NCBI RefSeq assembly: GCF_014861395.1 | Contig: NZ_RRYV01000012.1 | Location: 1-43,797 of the forward strand | Direction: 5' to 3' | DNA length: 43,797 nt | Source: Psychrobacter sp. FME13 | GTDB taxonomy: Bacteria; Pseudomonadota; Gammaproteobacteria; Pseudomonadales; Moraxellaceae | In this document: positions 9,332-18,478 of the stretch, in pieces | Layout of the letters: every line of letters starts with the position of its first letter | How positions within the stretch are numbered: position 1 is the stretch's first letter | Program-made: the position numbers and the translations under genes | The notes under the pieces: model-generated | What the model was told of the DNA's origin: nothing | What the model saw: only the letters and a program-made list of their open reading frames with translations | Databases searched by the model: none

Positions 9332-10954
9332 TCACAACAATGCCTGCAAATGGTTATCGAAAGACATTTTATGGCGTTTACTGTCTTTAACAACACGATC
9401 AGCTAACGCCGGTTTGACAGCTGATTCTTCGTCTGGCTGGGCTTCCATTTTCAATGATGAAACCACCGTCAAAGTTGTCAGTTGCCCTTGTCCATCACTG
9501 ACGATAAAACCTGATAGCTGTTTATTTACTGTCTGGCTGCCAACGGACTGACTATCGTAAGATAATACAGATGCACCTGCGCAATCTGGCAAACTAACAT
9601 CATCAATAAACTGCCGAGTATTTAAGTCGTATACCGCTGCACATCCACCAATCGGTGTCGTCACACATAACAGGTTACGCTCGCTGTCCACCGCCACACT
9701 AGCGATATACTGATGAAAACGTTGCCATTGATTGTTTGGCATCATGAGCGGCTTAAAGTCAGTATCACCGCGCTGATGCGTGAGTACTAAAGGTACGTTA
9801 ATATGACGCTCACCTTGGAACTGAATGCCAATCATCACCGTACCATCGTCATGCATAGCTAAATGGCGTACGCTCATCTGATTATGTTCAGGAATGACCT
9901 GTTCGAGCAATGCCCCATTATGCCGGTTTAGATACACCAGTGATGGTCGCATCGTATCCAAATTTAGCTCTTCACGAGAAGCTTGCTCAGTTTTAATACC
10001 ACCATTCGCGATAACAAGTGTCTCACCATCTGGATGCATAATCAGTTCATGTGGACCGATACCATATGAGTCAAACTCTGCAACTTTTTGATAACCTTGG
10101 CTGACATCGTAGATACCAACTTTACCCGCCAAATCAATCGTATTATTTTCGGTGACATACAATAATGTGCCATCTAAGTTGTAGCAAGCATGACCATAAA
10201 AGTGACGATGAGTAGCCGCTTTGATAGCCGTCTTTACTTGACCAGTTGCTGTGTCCAATACCCATAGCTTTTCACTAGGACGACGACCCATAACGACGAC
10301 ATCGCGAGTTGCTTGGCTATTAGCGTCAGCTAAAGATGGCTGAACGACAATATCATGTACACGCTCTGGCATCGTTGTTTGCCACACAATTTGACGATCG
10401 GCATCAATACCAACGACACCATAGCCATCGACGCTCTCCTCATCGCTCGTTAAAGCAGCTGACTGCGGCATTGAGGCCACGCCACTTACCCAACACACTG
10501 GTCGCCCTAACATGGTCGTAGTGTGATCTGCTGAAAAATTTGGCGCTATGTCAGCACTATCGATAGGGTTGTAACCATTAAAATCCATGTCCGATGAATA
10601 GTTTTGATAAGCTTGATGCCAAACATTGGCAGTCTGATGATAGGCATACTGCAACCTTGACAATTGCTGCGTAGCGGCTGACTGTGGTGATATTAGTAAT
10701 AATAGCTGTGATGTCAATTGTGACGATAGTGCCTGAAGTTGTGTACTCACTCCTACCACATAATCTTGCAAACGCGCAGATGGATAACGCTGCTTGCGAT
10801 AAAGGTGGTGCACCCCAACCAAAGCTGCCGTACTAAACGCTGTCAGTGCCGACGTTTTCAGCACCTCTTTCTGAAGGTGTCTATCCAACAGACCTACACG
10901 CTTAATACCGTTTATCATGGTGGCTTCTTTTACTGTATCACCTTGTGTCTGCAT
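9332..10954 (-). CDS. DUF1513 beta-propeller protein of the imelysin iron cluster
   Basis: A 540-residue protein. Its C-terminal 400 residues have the repeat-rich pattern of DUF1513 (GRPSEKLWVLD, HFYGHACYNLDGTLLYVTEN, GIGPHELIMHPDG), a predicted seven-bladed propeller always found with imelysins. The N-terminus is odd. The usual twin-arginine signal is replaced by LLDRHLQKEVLKTSALTAF, which keeps the KTSAL core but has no RR pair. About 100 extra residues then precede the propeller. The start at 10954 follows the previous stop codon by 3 nt; the ATG at 10918 is a good alternative. The cellular location is therefore uncertain. Last gene of the four-gene iron operon. Confidence 0.8.
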   Translation of the reverse strand: MQTQGDTVKEATMINGIKRVGLLDRHLQKEVLKTSALTAFSTAALVGVHHLYRKQRYPSARLQDYVVGVSTQLQALSSQLTSQLLLLISPQSAATQQLSRLQYAYHQTANVWHQAYQNYSSDMDFNGYNPIDSADIAPNFSADHTTTMLGRPVCWVSGVASMPQSAALTSDEESVDGYGVVGIDADRQIVWQTTMPERVHDIVVQPSLADANSQATRDVVVMGRRPSEKLWVLDTATGQVKTAIKAATHRHFYGHACYNLDGTLLYVTENNTIDLAGKVGIYDVSQGYQKVAEFDSYGIGPHELIMHPDGETLVIANGGIKTEQASREELNLDTMRPSLVYLNRHNGALLEQVIPEHNQMSVRHLAMHDDGTVMIGIQFQGERHINVPLVLTHQRGDTDFKPLMMPNNQWQRFHQYIASVAVDSERNLLCVTTPIGGCAAVYDLNTRQFIDDVSLPDCAGASVLSYDSQSVGSQTVNKQLSGFIVSDGQGQLTTLTVVSSLKMEAQPDEESAVKPALADRVVKDSKRHKMSFDNHLQALL

Positions 10955-10957
10955 TGC

Positions 10958-12103
10958 TTAATCACCATCTGTACTATTAAACCCGACACGAATACCAAGT
11001 GTTGGAATCAACTGACGTTTAATCAGGCGTGTTATCGTTGTCAAATGCTCATACAGTGCTTGCTGCGTGTCTTTATCTGCAGTCGCCAAGTCCTCTGGCA
11101 TTTGTGCCAGTAGCGTGGTAGTTTCAGCCAGTACAGTGGATAAGTTGTTACCGACCTCACTATCATTATTGCTATTTAGCATTTCAGTCAATACTGGATC
11201 CGTCAGCGCTTTATTCAATGTGGCGAGCTTAGCATTGATAATCGCACGACTTTGGGCAGCAGTAGCAGCGGGTAGATGCCCTTTTGCTTTACCAGTTAGG
11301 CCAAGTGGTTGATCGATAGCATTAGACTTCATAGTTTCGACCAACGATAGCAAAGAGTTGAACCATTGATTTAACCCTTCATCACTATCAGCCACTTTAT
11401 CGATTGCCAATAGTTCAGTTGAGTTCTGCTGCCAGTTTTTCTCAATCTCTTTTAAACGTGTGCTCAAAGCACTGCTTGCACTGATGACATAAGCACATTG
11501 GCCAGCGTCTAAACTATCATTGGCATATAGTGCTTCTTCTAGCCCTGGAACGCCTTGGACAATCGCACTTTCGTTAGCGAGCTGCTCAGGAGTCAACTTG
11601 GGATTAGCAGCGATTAGATCTGCCACGCCACTATGTACCAAACCGCGTTCGTCGGGATAATAATTGATATACAGGTTGCTCATACTGGCAGTCGCAGGAC
11701 CAAAATTGATCATCTCAGCACGTGCCCATGCCTGTGCCAAAACTAGCCACTGATCGCGCAGCGCTTGTAATTCATCTCCACTGACTGACTCTGACTGACA
11801 ATGGGTTTGAGCTAAATCATGCAATGAATCACTTTGTTTGGTCACATCAGCATACGCTGGAATGACAATATCATTAGCCACATGAGTCAGATAAGCGGTT
11901 TCAGTATCAGTACTGATGTCTACTACATTAATTGTAGCAGTAATATCATTATTCTCTTCTGCTGAACTATTAACACTGTCTTGCGCGACCTCTTGGCTAT
12001 CCGTCTCTGGTGCTTTATTTTCATCAGCAGGCTTGGCACAGCTGATAAGCAACCCAGCACTTAGGGCAGACAATGCCATTGCTAAAGCATGATTTATTTT
12101 CAT
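10958..12103 (-). CDS. Imelysin-like lipoprotein (second imelysin of the cluster)
   Basis: A 381-residue protein with a lipoprotein signal ending in the lipobox LLISC, so it is probably membrane-anchored in the periplasm. The mostly helical body contains NFGPATASMSN and GVPGLEEALY. The latter sits where the imelysin GxHxxE metal motif lies, but the histidine position is not conserved. Two cysteines (in THCQSE and AGQCAYV) resemble the disulfide pair of the family. The role in iron uptake is inferred from context. It is translated just upstream of the DUF1513 gene and 107 nt after the two-heme gene. Confidence 0.85.
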   Translation of the reverse strand: MKINHALAMALSALSAGLLISCAKPADENKAPETDSQEVAQDSVNSSAEENNDITATINVVDISTDTETAYLTHVANDIVIPAYADVTKQSDSLHDLAQTHCQSESVSGDELQALRDQWLVLAQAWARAEMINFGPATASMSNLYINYYPDERGLVHSGVADLIAANPKLTPEQLANESAIVQGVPGLEEALYANDSLDAGQCAYVISASSALSTRLKEIEKNWQQNSTELLAIDKVADSDEGLNQWFNSLLSLVETMKSNAIDQPLGLTGKAKGHLPAATAAQSRAIINAKLATLNKALTDPVLTEMLNSNNDSEVGNNLSTVLAETTTLLAQMPEDLATADKDTQQALYEHLTTITRLIKRQLIPTLGIRVGFNSTDGD

Positions 12104-12210
12104 AGGTTTCTCGGTATTTATATAAGTAATTGTATCTATAATAGATAAGGCAGATCATCTGATTAATATCTGCCTATTTAGGGATTAACAGCGAATAAAC
12201 AACAGCATTT

Positions 12211-13866
12211 TTATAGAGACTGTAAGAACGCATTCAATTCAGCACGCCCTTGTTTATCAAGCTTAAGCACTTCTTTCTGTTGTTTTTCAGCTTCTCCACC
12301 ATGCCATAGAACCGCTTCCATCAAAGTACGCGCACGACCATCGTGTAAAAATGTCGCTTGCGAGTCAACAGTCTGCGCCAGACCCACGCCCCATAAAGCA
12401 GGTGTGCGCCATTCATAAGAGTTGGCCAAAAACTCAACTTGCGCATCTTTAGGTGGTAGATTGCCAGCAATCGTACGATCAGCAAGACCATCACCCATAT
12501 CATGCAACAACATATCGGTATAAGGATAGATCACTTGTCCATGCTGCTCAAGACGATCATCGTTAGTGTGTGGCAACTGATATCTAGGTGTATGGCAGCT
12601 TTGGCAGCCGATGTCATAAAAGCGTTTTTTTCCAGCTAAGACCAATTCATCATCAGCATTACGACGATGCGGCACGGCTAAATTACGTGTATAAAACTCA
12701 ACAAACTTGGTCACTTCATCATTGACTTCTACAGGCGGTTTACCATTACCTTGCTCATCAGCACCCGTTGTTGCATTCACACAAGCCGTCTGCGTTGGCA
12801 TACAGGACTCATTAGGACGGATATTTGATGTTAGTCCCATATCTTCATTAAAGGCACTTTGGTTTTGGGTAATCAGCTTGGTTTGACCTGCTTTCCAGCC
12901 AAAGCGTCCGAGTGCCTTCTCGCCAGTTTGTGGATCCATCACCCAGTTAAATTTTCCGCTAATATCACCGTCTGCCTGAGTAGCTTGTTGTTTAATAGCC
13001 TCCTCTGGAATTTGCTCGAGCAAACCAAGCCCAATCATAGGTAATGCCACACGTGGTGAAACCATTAATTCATCATCGAACTTACCATAACCTGGTTGGG
13101 TTAAGTTAAAAGTAGGATCACGCAACGTTTCGACATAGCCATCAGCAAAAGTAATTGGTTTGTCTGCCCACTGTACTGAAATTTTTGCCTCAGCAGGCAC
13201 ACCTTGAATACCACGGTCTTGAAGCTGACCACCATACATAGGGTGCACGACTTTTTCGATAAGAGAGTTATTTAGCTGTTGACGTTGTTCATCAGTGGTC
13301 GCAGGCATAGCAAGACGAATGAGCAAGCTATCGGCATCATCATCAGCATTCATTGGTGCATGCCCTCGACCATCTTTTATATGGCAAGACTGACAAGCAG
13401 CAACATTAAACAATGCACCTAGACCGTCGCGGCTATCAGTACTGGCAGGTGCAATGACCCAAGGCTGCTTAAAGAAGGCATTACCAATAAAAAACGACCC
13501 TTTACGTGAGGCGGTCAAGTTAGAAGAAGGTTTAGAGTAGCTCTCTGCACTACTGATACTGATACCTGTATCACCACCCTGTTTGACCTCTTGCGGATCA
13601 AATTTCACTAACTGCTGCATGGATACGCCAGCGAGCTTTTCTATCGTTTGGAGACGTTCAGGGACTAAAGCTTGAGATTTTTCATTACTTTCTGTAGCTT
13701 GCTCTTCATTAGTAGTATCGTCAGAATTACTGTCGTTCGGCTGACAAGCGCTGAGAGATAGGGCACACAAGATACCAAGGGTCAGTTTTGGTAGTACACC
13801 ATTAATGATGGAAGCAGAATAAAATGAGGCAGATTTTTTGATTTTTAAAACGTTTGCGGTGTTCAT
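12211..13866 (-). CDS. Two-heme lipoprotein, DUF1111/thiol oxidoreductase-like
   Basis: A 551-residue protein with a lipoprotein signal (lipobox LSAC, C41). Two heme c attachment motifs are present: CQSCH at 158-162 and CQSCH at 421-425. This matches the di-heme oxidoreductase family (DUF1111) that accompanies imelysins, which is related to MauG/cytochrome c peroxidases. It is thought to handle redox chemistry of iron in the periplasm, but this has not been proved. RBS AAGGTAC lies before the ATG. A terminator separates it from the upstream imelysin gene. Confidence 0.9.
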   Translation of the reverse strand: MNTANVLKIKKSASFYSASIINGVLPKLTLGILCALSLSACQPNDSNSDDTTNEEQATESNEKSQALVPERLQTIEKLAGVSMQQLVKFDPQEVKQGGDTGISISSAESYSKPSSNLTASRKGSFFIGNAFFKQPWVIAPASTDSRDGLGALFNVAACQSCHIKDGRGHAPMNADDDADSLLIRLAMPATTDEQRQQLNNSLIEKVVHPMYGGQLQDRGIQGVPAEAKISVQWADKPITFADGYVETLRDPTFNLTQPGYGKFDDELMVSPRVALPMIGLGLLEQIPEEAIKQQATQADGDISGKFNWVMDPQTGEKALGRFGWKAGQTKLITQNQSAFNEDMGLTSNIRPNESCMPTQTACVNATTGADEQGNGKPPVEVNDEVTKFVEFYTRNLAVPHRRNADDELVLAGKKRFYDIGCQSCHTPRYQLPHTNDDRLEQHGQVIYPYTDMLLHDMGDGLADRTIAGNLPPKDAQVEFLANSYEWRTPALWGVGLAQTVDSQATFLHDGRARTLMEAVLWHGGEAEKQQKEVLKLDKQGRAELNAFLQSL

Positions 13867-13982
13867 AGAAAAAGTACCTTAGTTCTAGCGTAGAACCATT
13901 AAAATCGCATGCTGTAAAGTGTTTCACTTCTAATCAATAAGGTTCAGCGAAGTACCAACCTATCAAGCTATTTTAATACGGT

Positions 13983-14020
13983 AAAAAAACACGTTGCCAA
14001 CTGTGGTCGACAACGTGTTT
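13983..14020 (-). terminator. Intrinsic terminator inside the imelysin operon
   Basis: AAACACGTTG (13987-13996) pairs with CAACGTGTTT (14011-14020). On the minus strand the stem is followed by a run of seven T, the classic intrinsic terminator form. It lies about 107 nt beyond the stop of the first imelysin gene and about 117 nt before the two-heme gene, so it would end or attenuate most transcripts there. Confidence 0.75.
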
Positions 14021-14126
14021 ATTATACCTAAATTACTATGCTATGAAAATAATTCTCATTAGCTTATAACAAACTCTTCAGGCATTAATAAATAACATGT
14101 AGCTGTTGGAGTTCAGATGCTTCAAC

Positions 14127-15587
14127 TTAAAACTGTGAGCCCGCATCAGCATCTAAATTGTCGATACCGACGGCTTTAGCAGCATTTTCAATACCAACGG
14201 TCAGCTCTTGCAAACCAGTGATACCAGCCTCAACCCATCCGCGGCGAACGTTTTGTTCTTCAGCAGAGATACCGTCTTTGCTCACCTGACCTACGGTAGC
14301 GATCATTTGATCAATCTTGATACCCTCTTTTTCACCTTTTTCTACGAGTACATCAAAGGCAGATTCTACTTTAGCAAAATCAGCAACCAATTGGTCAGCT
14401 ACCGCTTTGTTGTCAGTATCAACGAGATAGTCTTTAAGACCGTAACCGCCAACTGTTTGACCATCGACTGTTTTATAGCTACCGTTAAAGACGTTTTGAA
14501 TACCGCGAGCATTATTCGCATAGCTTAGATGTGTCAAATCACTAAAGCACTCATGCTCATCTTCAGTAGAACCAGTAACAAACGCGACCTGCATACGCTC
14601 AGATGCAAGCTCACCTAGTGCAAGACTGCCCATTTGATACATAATCTGGCGTAAACCATTATCATATTTACGTGCCATCAGATCGCTACGCAACGTGTTT
14701 TCACTTTCTGGCTGCCACTCGGCTTCCATCGCCGTTAGATCATCTACCAATAATTGAGCAGCGGCTGTTAAGAATTCACCACGACGCTCACATATACTGG
14801 CATCATCATTGACAGTATCACCACTAGTACATTGACCTGCTTCTGTTGCATAATCCGTCACAGGGCGGTTGCCTGCACCTTCGCTAACACCGTTTGTATC
14901 TTGACCCCATAGCATAAACTCGATAGCGTGGTAACCAGTTGTCACATTGGCTTCACTACCGCCAATCTCATTCATTTCTGCTAACAGTTCAGGAGTAATG
15001 CTACTGGTATCCTGCTCGACACTACCAACCGTAATACTGTCGCTATTGATGATATTGTTTTGACTATCGTACTCACCTTCGTAGCTGTCACTAACATAAT
15101 CAATCAATGCTTCATCAAGTGGCCAAGCATTCACTTGTCCTTCCCAGCCATCAACGCTGCCAATTGCACGCTGATCATTGGCAGTGACGAAGCCTTCGTC
15201 AAAACGGAAAACTTCCGTTTGCGAGTACGGCTGACGGGCAACTTTATAGGCAGCTTTTGCTGCTTCTAGATTTTCCTGTGTTGGTGTGGCTACATATGCC
15301 TCTACTGCAGCTTGCAACAATTTGGCAGTATCTAAAGAGTCTTTATAAGCCGCATGTGCCATGTTTGCATAGCTATCCATCAATCTATCAGTATCGGCCT
15401 GCTCAGTGGTTGACAAGTCTGTAGTATCGGCAGATTCTGTACTTTGTACTTCTGCTTGGGCCTCAGTATTTGCATCTGTATTTTCTTCGGTTTGTTTGGT
15501 ACAACCTGACACCATCAGTAACCCTGCAAGCGCAGCAGCTAAGGTAGTTGGTAAAATTTTACGGTTCGTTACTGTAGTAATCGTCAT
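14127..15587 (-). CDS. Imelysin-family iron-regulated lipoprotein (IrpA-like)
   Basis: A 486-residue protein when started at 15587 (ATG with GAGGAT ribosome-binding site). That start gives a clean lipoprotein signal (LMVSGCTKQ, C29); the longer frame from 15698 adds an unlikely N-terminus. It carries the imelysin metal motif as GYHAIEFMLWGQD (H220, E223). The acidic linker at 30-60 probably spans the gap from membrane to folded domain. The family is periplasmic or outer-membrane and iron-regulated, and binds iron or heme by inference. It is first of the cluster and lies behind a Fur box. Confidence 0.9.
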   Translation of the reverse strand: MTITTVTNRKILPTTLAAALAGLLMVSGCTKQTEENTDANTEAQAEVQSTESADTTDLSTTEQADTDRLMDSYANMAHAAYKDSLDTAKLLQAAVEAYVATPTQENLEAAKAAYKVARQPYSQTEVFRFDEGFVTANDQRAIGSVDGWEGQVNAWPLDEALIDYVSDSYEGEYDSQNNIINSDSITVGSVEQDTSSITPELLAEMNEIGGSEANVTTGYHAIEFMLWGQDTNGVSEGAGNRPVTDYATEAGQCTSGDTVNDDASICERRGEFLTAAAQLLVDDLTAMEAEWQPESENTLRSDLMARKYDNGLRQIMYQMGSLALGELASERMQVAFVTGSTEDEHECFSDLTHLSYANNARGIQNVFNGSYKTVDGQTVGGYGLKDYLVDTDNKAVADQLVADFAKVESAFDVLVEKGEKEGIKIDQMIATVGQVSKDGISAEEQNVRRGWVEAGITGLQELTVGIENAAKAVGIDNLDADAGSQF

Positions 15588-15753
15588 ACATATCCTCGGA
15601 AATATAGCAAAAAAAGTTGATGTTTGTGACTCGTTATCAATGATATTAGTGTGTGTTGTCACAAGATATTCTAACGATGTATATGGTGTATTTATCATGT
15701 GCGATAAAAATATTGTATTGCAACGTTAAGAAAACTTTACAAATTATAATATA

Positions 15754-15772
15754 ATTGATAATCATTATCAAT
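15754..15772. promoter_or_regulatory. Fur box upstream of the imelysin operon
   Basis: The 19-bp perfect palindrome ATTGATAATCATTATCAAT matches the Fur consensus GATAATGATAATCATTATC over its core (GATAATCATTATC exact). It lies 167 nt upstream of the imelysin start, in an A+T-rich promoter region. It predicts repression under iron-replete conditions. Confidence 0.85.
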
Positions 15773-15929
15773 ATTTAATTTTAAATAATAATATACTTAA
15801 TGATAGAACAATAAGGCAGTGCCTTAGAAATACGTTTTAAACAAATAACGATTATCAACAACTTCATATCAACCATGCTTTAGGCATATAAAACACGTTA
15901 AACCAAATCATCAAATGAAAGACATAAAA

Positions 15930-15954
15930 AAAGACCAGCTGAACGCTGATCTTT
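15930..15954 (-). terminator. Intrinsic terminator of the OmpA-family gene
   Basis: AAAGACCAGC pairs with GCTGATCTTT (one G-U in the minus-strand RNA) around a 5-nt loop. Minus-strand transcripts reach a run of T after the stem. It lies about 55 nt beyond the OmpA-family stop codon. Confidence 0.75.
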
Positions 15955-16009
15955 CTTATATTGGCATTTGATACATCTAGCCATCACATAACTATCGTTA
16001 TGTAGTGAG

Positions 16010-16663
16010 TTAGTTTACACTCTGTGGCGCATTAACCGTTAGCTCAACACGACGGTTTTGCTGACGGCCATAATCTGTACTGTTGTCAGCTACTGGACGT
16101 GACTCTCCGTACGCTACAACATTAATACGGTTAGAAGCCACACCCTGAGCGGTTAGATAGTTTGCTACTGAGTAAGCTCGATCACGTGATAGACCCATGT
16201 TATAAGAATCTGAACCTTGGCTATCAGTGTGACCTGCGATAGTAATAGTATTTTGGTTATATTGATTCATGGTGCTAGCCAGCTTATCAAGTGTTGGCTT
16301 GAAAGATGAATTTAGCGTTGCATTGTCAAAAGAGAAAGTGATGCTACCTGGCATAACTAAATCAATATTACCTGTTGTGGGATCTTGCTCAACAGTCACA
16401 CCTGTACCGGCCATTTGCTGCTCAAGCTGCTTAGCTTGACGCTCCATATAGTAGCCAACACCAGCACCTAGCGCAGCACCAATAGCGGCATCACGGCCAG
16501 TCTCTTCACCGCCAGTCGCTTTAGAGATAGCAGCACCACCAAGTGCACCCGCTAAACCACCAATTGCAGTCTTATTCAGACGTTGTTGACCATCTGCGGT
16601 AGTGGTACAACCACTAAGGACTAAACCTGATGCTACTGCTGCAATCATTAATTTATTACGCAT
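16010..16663 (-). CDS. OmpA-family lipoprotein with glycine-zipper domain (YiaD-like)
   Basis: A 217-residue outer-membrane lipoprotein. The signal ends in the lipobox LSGC (C19). A glycine-zipper segment (IGGLAGALGGAAISKATGG, then IGAALGAGVGYY) follows, and the C-terminal OmpA domain carries AGHTDSQGSDSYNMGLS, YGESRP and NRRVEL. That domain binds peptidoglycan. The protein should tether the outer membrane to the wall. An AGGAAATATT ribosome-binding region precedes the ATG. It is a single gene with its own terminator. Confidence 0.9.
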   Translation of the reverse strand: MRNKLMIAAVASGLVLSGCTTTADGQQRLNKTAIGGLAGALGGAAISKATGGEETGRDAAIGAALGAGVGYYMERQAKQLEQQMAGTGVTVEQDPTTGNIDLVMPGSITFSFDNATLNSSFKPTLDKLASTMNQYNQNTITIAGHTDSQGSDSYNMGLSRDRAYSVANYLTAQGVASNRINVVAYGESRPVADNSTDYGRQQNRRVELTVNAPQSVN

Positions 16664-17205
16664 AATATTTCCTCTGAATTTTAGATAAAAGTTTAAATAA
16701 TTGTGAACAAGCCGTGCTTTTTTTAAATATTTTCTATTAGTTAGGGACTACTTTTTACAGGTGCTCTCCATTATTATGGCAATTACAATCTAACTATATG
16801 TAATATTTTGTCACAACTGTGTATGAGAAGTGCGGATGAATTTTTAGGTATTTACGCCCTTCTCATTTGTTATGACCCATCATAAGTTGCTATCGTAAGT
16901 CACGTTTACACTCTTACACTCTAATTGATTTCTGCTAAAATTACGTCACGCTATTTATCAGCGCTAAGCAATACAGTCGATTCAATTTAAAAGTAGTACG
17001 AGGCAAGCGAGGTCAACGCAGTAATGTTTTTATAGTGGAATGACTATACAAATTACCTTATCGACTAAATAATCGTCTTTAACGGTAGTTTCAGGTTTTT
17101 CTCTAGCCGTCTAAAAGCATAAACCTCTTTGAAAGCCTTTTGATAAAAGCAGTATCAGCAATGGATAACTTATAGACTCGTAAGATAGATCAAAAAGGAT
17201 TTAGT
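16664..17205. other. Intergenic region with a repeat-like segment (542 nt)
   Basis: This holds the promoters of the divergent OmpA-family and acyltransferase genes. The left 300 nt show nothing recognizable. A palindrome-bounded segment at 16975-17066 is listed separately. Confidence 0.5.
16975..17066. repeat. Candidate small palindromic intergenic repeat (MITE-like)
   Basis: AGTCGAT at the left end is matched by ATCGACT at the right end, with a further AATTT/AAATT agreement inside. A small inner stem is also present (TATAGT with ACTATA at about 17033-17050). The 92-nt size and the higher G+C of its centre differ from the flanks. There is no second copy in this window, so the mobile-repeat reading is a guess. 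Confidence 0.3.
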
Positions 17206-18159
17206 ATGCGCCTGACCTCTACTATTAAAAAAATACATCAAAGCACGCCTAAATTAGGAAAAGCTATCTCGCTAGCGACAGCCACAGGCGTCATTGCGGC
17301 CAATAGTTTTGGCGGCAGTATTCCTCTATGGTTGATGGGCATGGGGAAAATTATCACGGGCGCCCCTATTGCAGATAAAACCGTGATTAAAATTGCCACT
17401 CATTGGATTAGCAGTAATAATGCTTTAATTGATAATATGCTACCACGCAAAGACTGGCGTATCAATTTGCCTGACGAGGTGCATACCGATGGTAAATACT
17501 TACTCGTCAGTAATCATCAATCTTGGGTCGATACTAGCATCGTGCAGTATATTAGTGAAAAGCGCTTGCCATTAACGCGATTTTTTACCAAATTTGAGTT
17601 AATTTACATTCCAATTGTGGGGCAAGCCTTTTATTTTTTAGACTTTCCAATGATGCGTCGCCATTCAAAAGAAGCCGTGGCCAAGACCCCTTCATTAAAG
17701 GGTAAAGATATTGAAGAAGCAAAACGTGCTTGTGAGCTGTTAAAAGACAAACCTTTTACTTTGTTAAATTACTTAGAAGGTACCCGTTTTACCAAGGCTA
17801 AACATGCTCAGCAGCAATCACCTTATACTCATTTATTAAAACCACGAGCAGGTGGTTTATCGCTCGCCATAAATGCCTTAGGTGCAGATATCGATGGTAT
17901 ATTAGATATGACTATTGTCTATCCTGATGGTGTACCAACGTATACTGATCTGTGGAAAGGTAATATCAAGCGCTTGGGGGTTGATGTCAGATATATCGAG
18001 ATACCTGACTCGTTGTTTGTCGGAATTCAAAACGGTGGCTACGAAAACGATGAAGCTGTAAAGAAGCAAATGTTTGATTGGGTTGAGCAAATATGGTACA
18101 ACAAAGACCAACGGATTACCGAGATGTTGGCTGATTTTGAAACCAACTCTCAAGCCTAA
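17206..18159 (+). CDS. Lysophospholipid acyltransferase family protein (PlsC/YihG-like)
   Basis: A 317-residue protein. The catalytic HX4D motif is NHQSWVD (H104, D109). The substrate-binding EGTR motif begins at E191. A hydrophobic N-terminal stretch (residues 20-50) probably anchors it to the inner membrane. The LPRKDW, FYFLDFPMMRR and HLLKPRAGG blocks match the YihG-type subgroup of 1-acylglycerol-phosphate acyltransferases. It probably adds a second acyl chain to lysophospholipids; chain preference is unknown. It is a single gene. Confidence 0.85.
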   Translation: MRLTSTIKKIHQSTPKLGKAISLATATGVIAANSFGGSIPLWLMGMGKIITGAPIADKTVIKIATHWISSNNALIDNMLPRKDWRINLPDEVHTDGKYLLVSNHQSWVDTSIVQYISEKRLPLTRFFTKFELIYIPIVGQAFYFLDFPMMRRHSKEAVAKTPSLKGKDIEEAKRACELLKDKPFTLLNYLEGTRFTKAKHAQQQSPYTHLLKPRAGGLSLAINALGADIDGILDMTIVYPDGVPTYTDLWKGNIKRLGVDVRYIEIPDSLFVGIQNGGYENDEAVKKQMFDWVEQIWYNKDQRITEMLADFETNSQA

Positions 18160-18478
18160 AATAATTAAAAAAACAAAGTCAAAAAACTGCCACGTTATTT
18201 AAGACAGATTAAAGTCTGTTGAACATTGACGATGTTAATAGCGCTATACTGCGGCATGCCTTCAAGCTGACCATTGAGCTTTAAATAGGGTGAATTTTAC
18301 CAAACTGCGTCAAACAGCTTGATCATACCTCGATATTATTTGTGCTATTCTGTTCGTTTGACTATAGTTTATTGTTTAACTACAGTTTATCCCAGTTTCA
18401 TCATTATCTTCCAAATAAGAACACGCCCTATACCCACTGCTTATTTTTTATACCATTTATTATTTATAAGGTTTGACT
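18160..18478. other. Intergenic region (319 nt)
   Basis: It contains the promoter of the next gene. I see only a weak small hairpin (ACAGA with TCTGT near 18205-18220) and a short imperfect direct repeat near 18360-18390. An overlapping 61-codon frame has no homology I recognize. Confidence 0.4.

Noticed and set aside
14044..14066. A second Fur-like sequence (AATGAGAATTATTTT on the minus strand) after the first imelysin gene
   Set aside because: It matches one half of the consensus only and lies before the terminator, so it is poorly placed to drive the two-heme gene.
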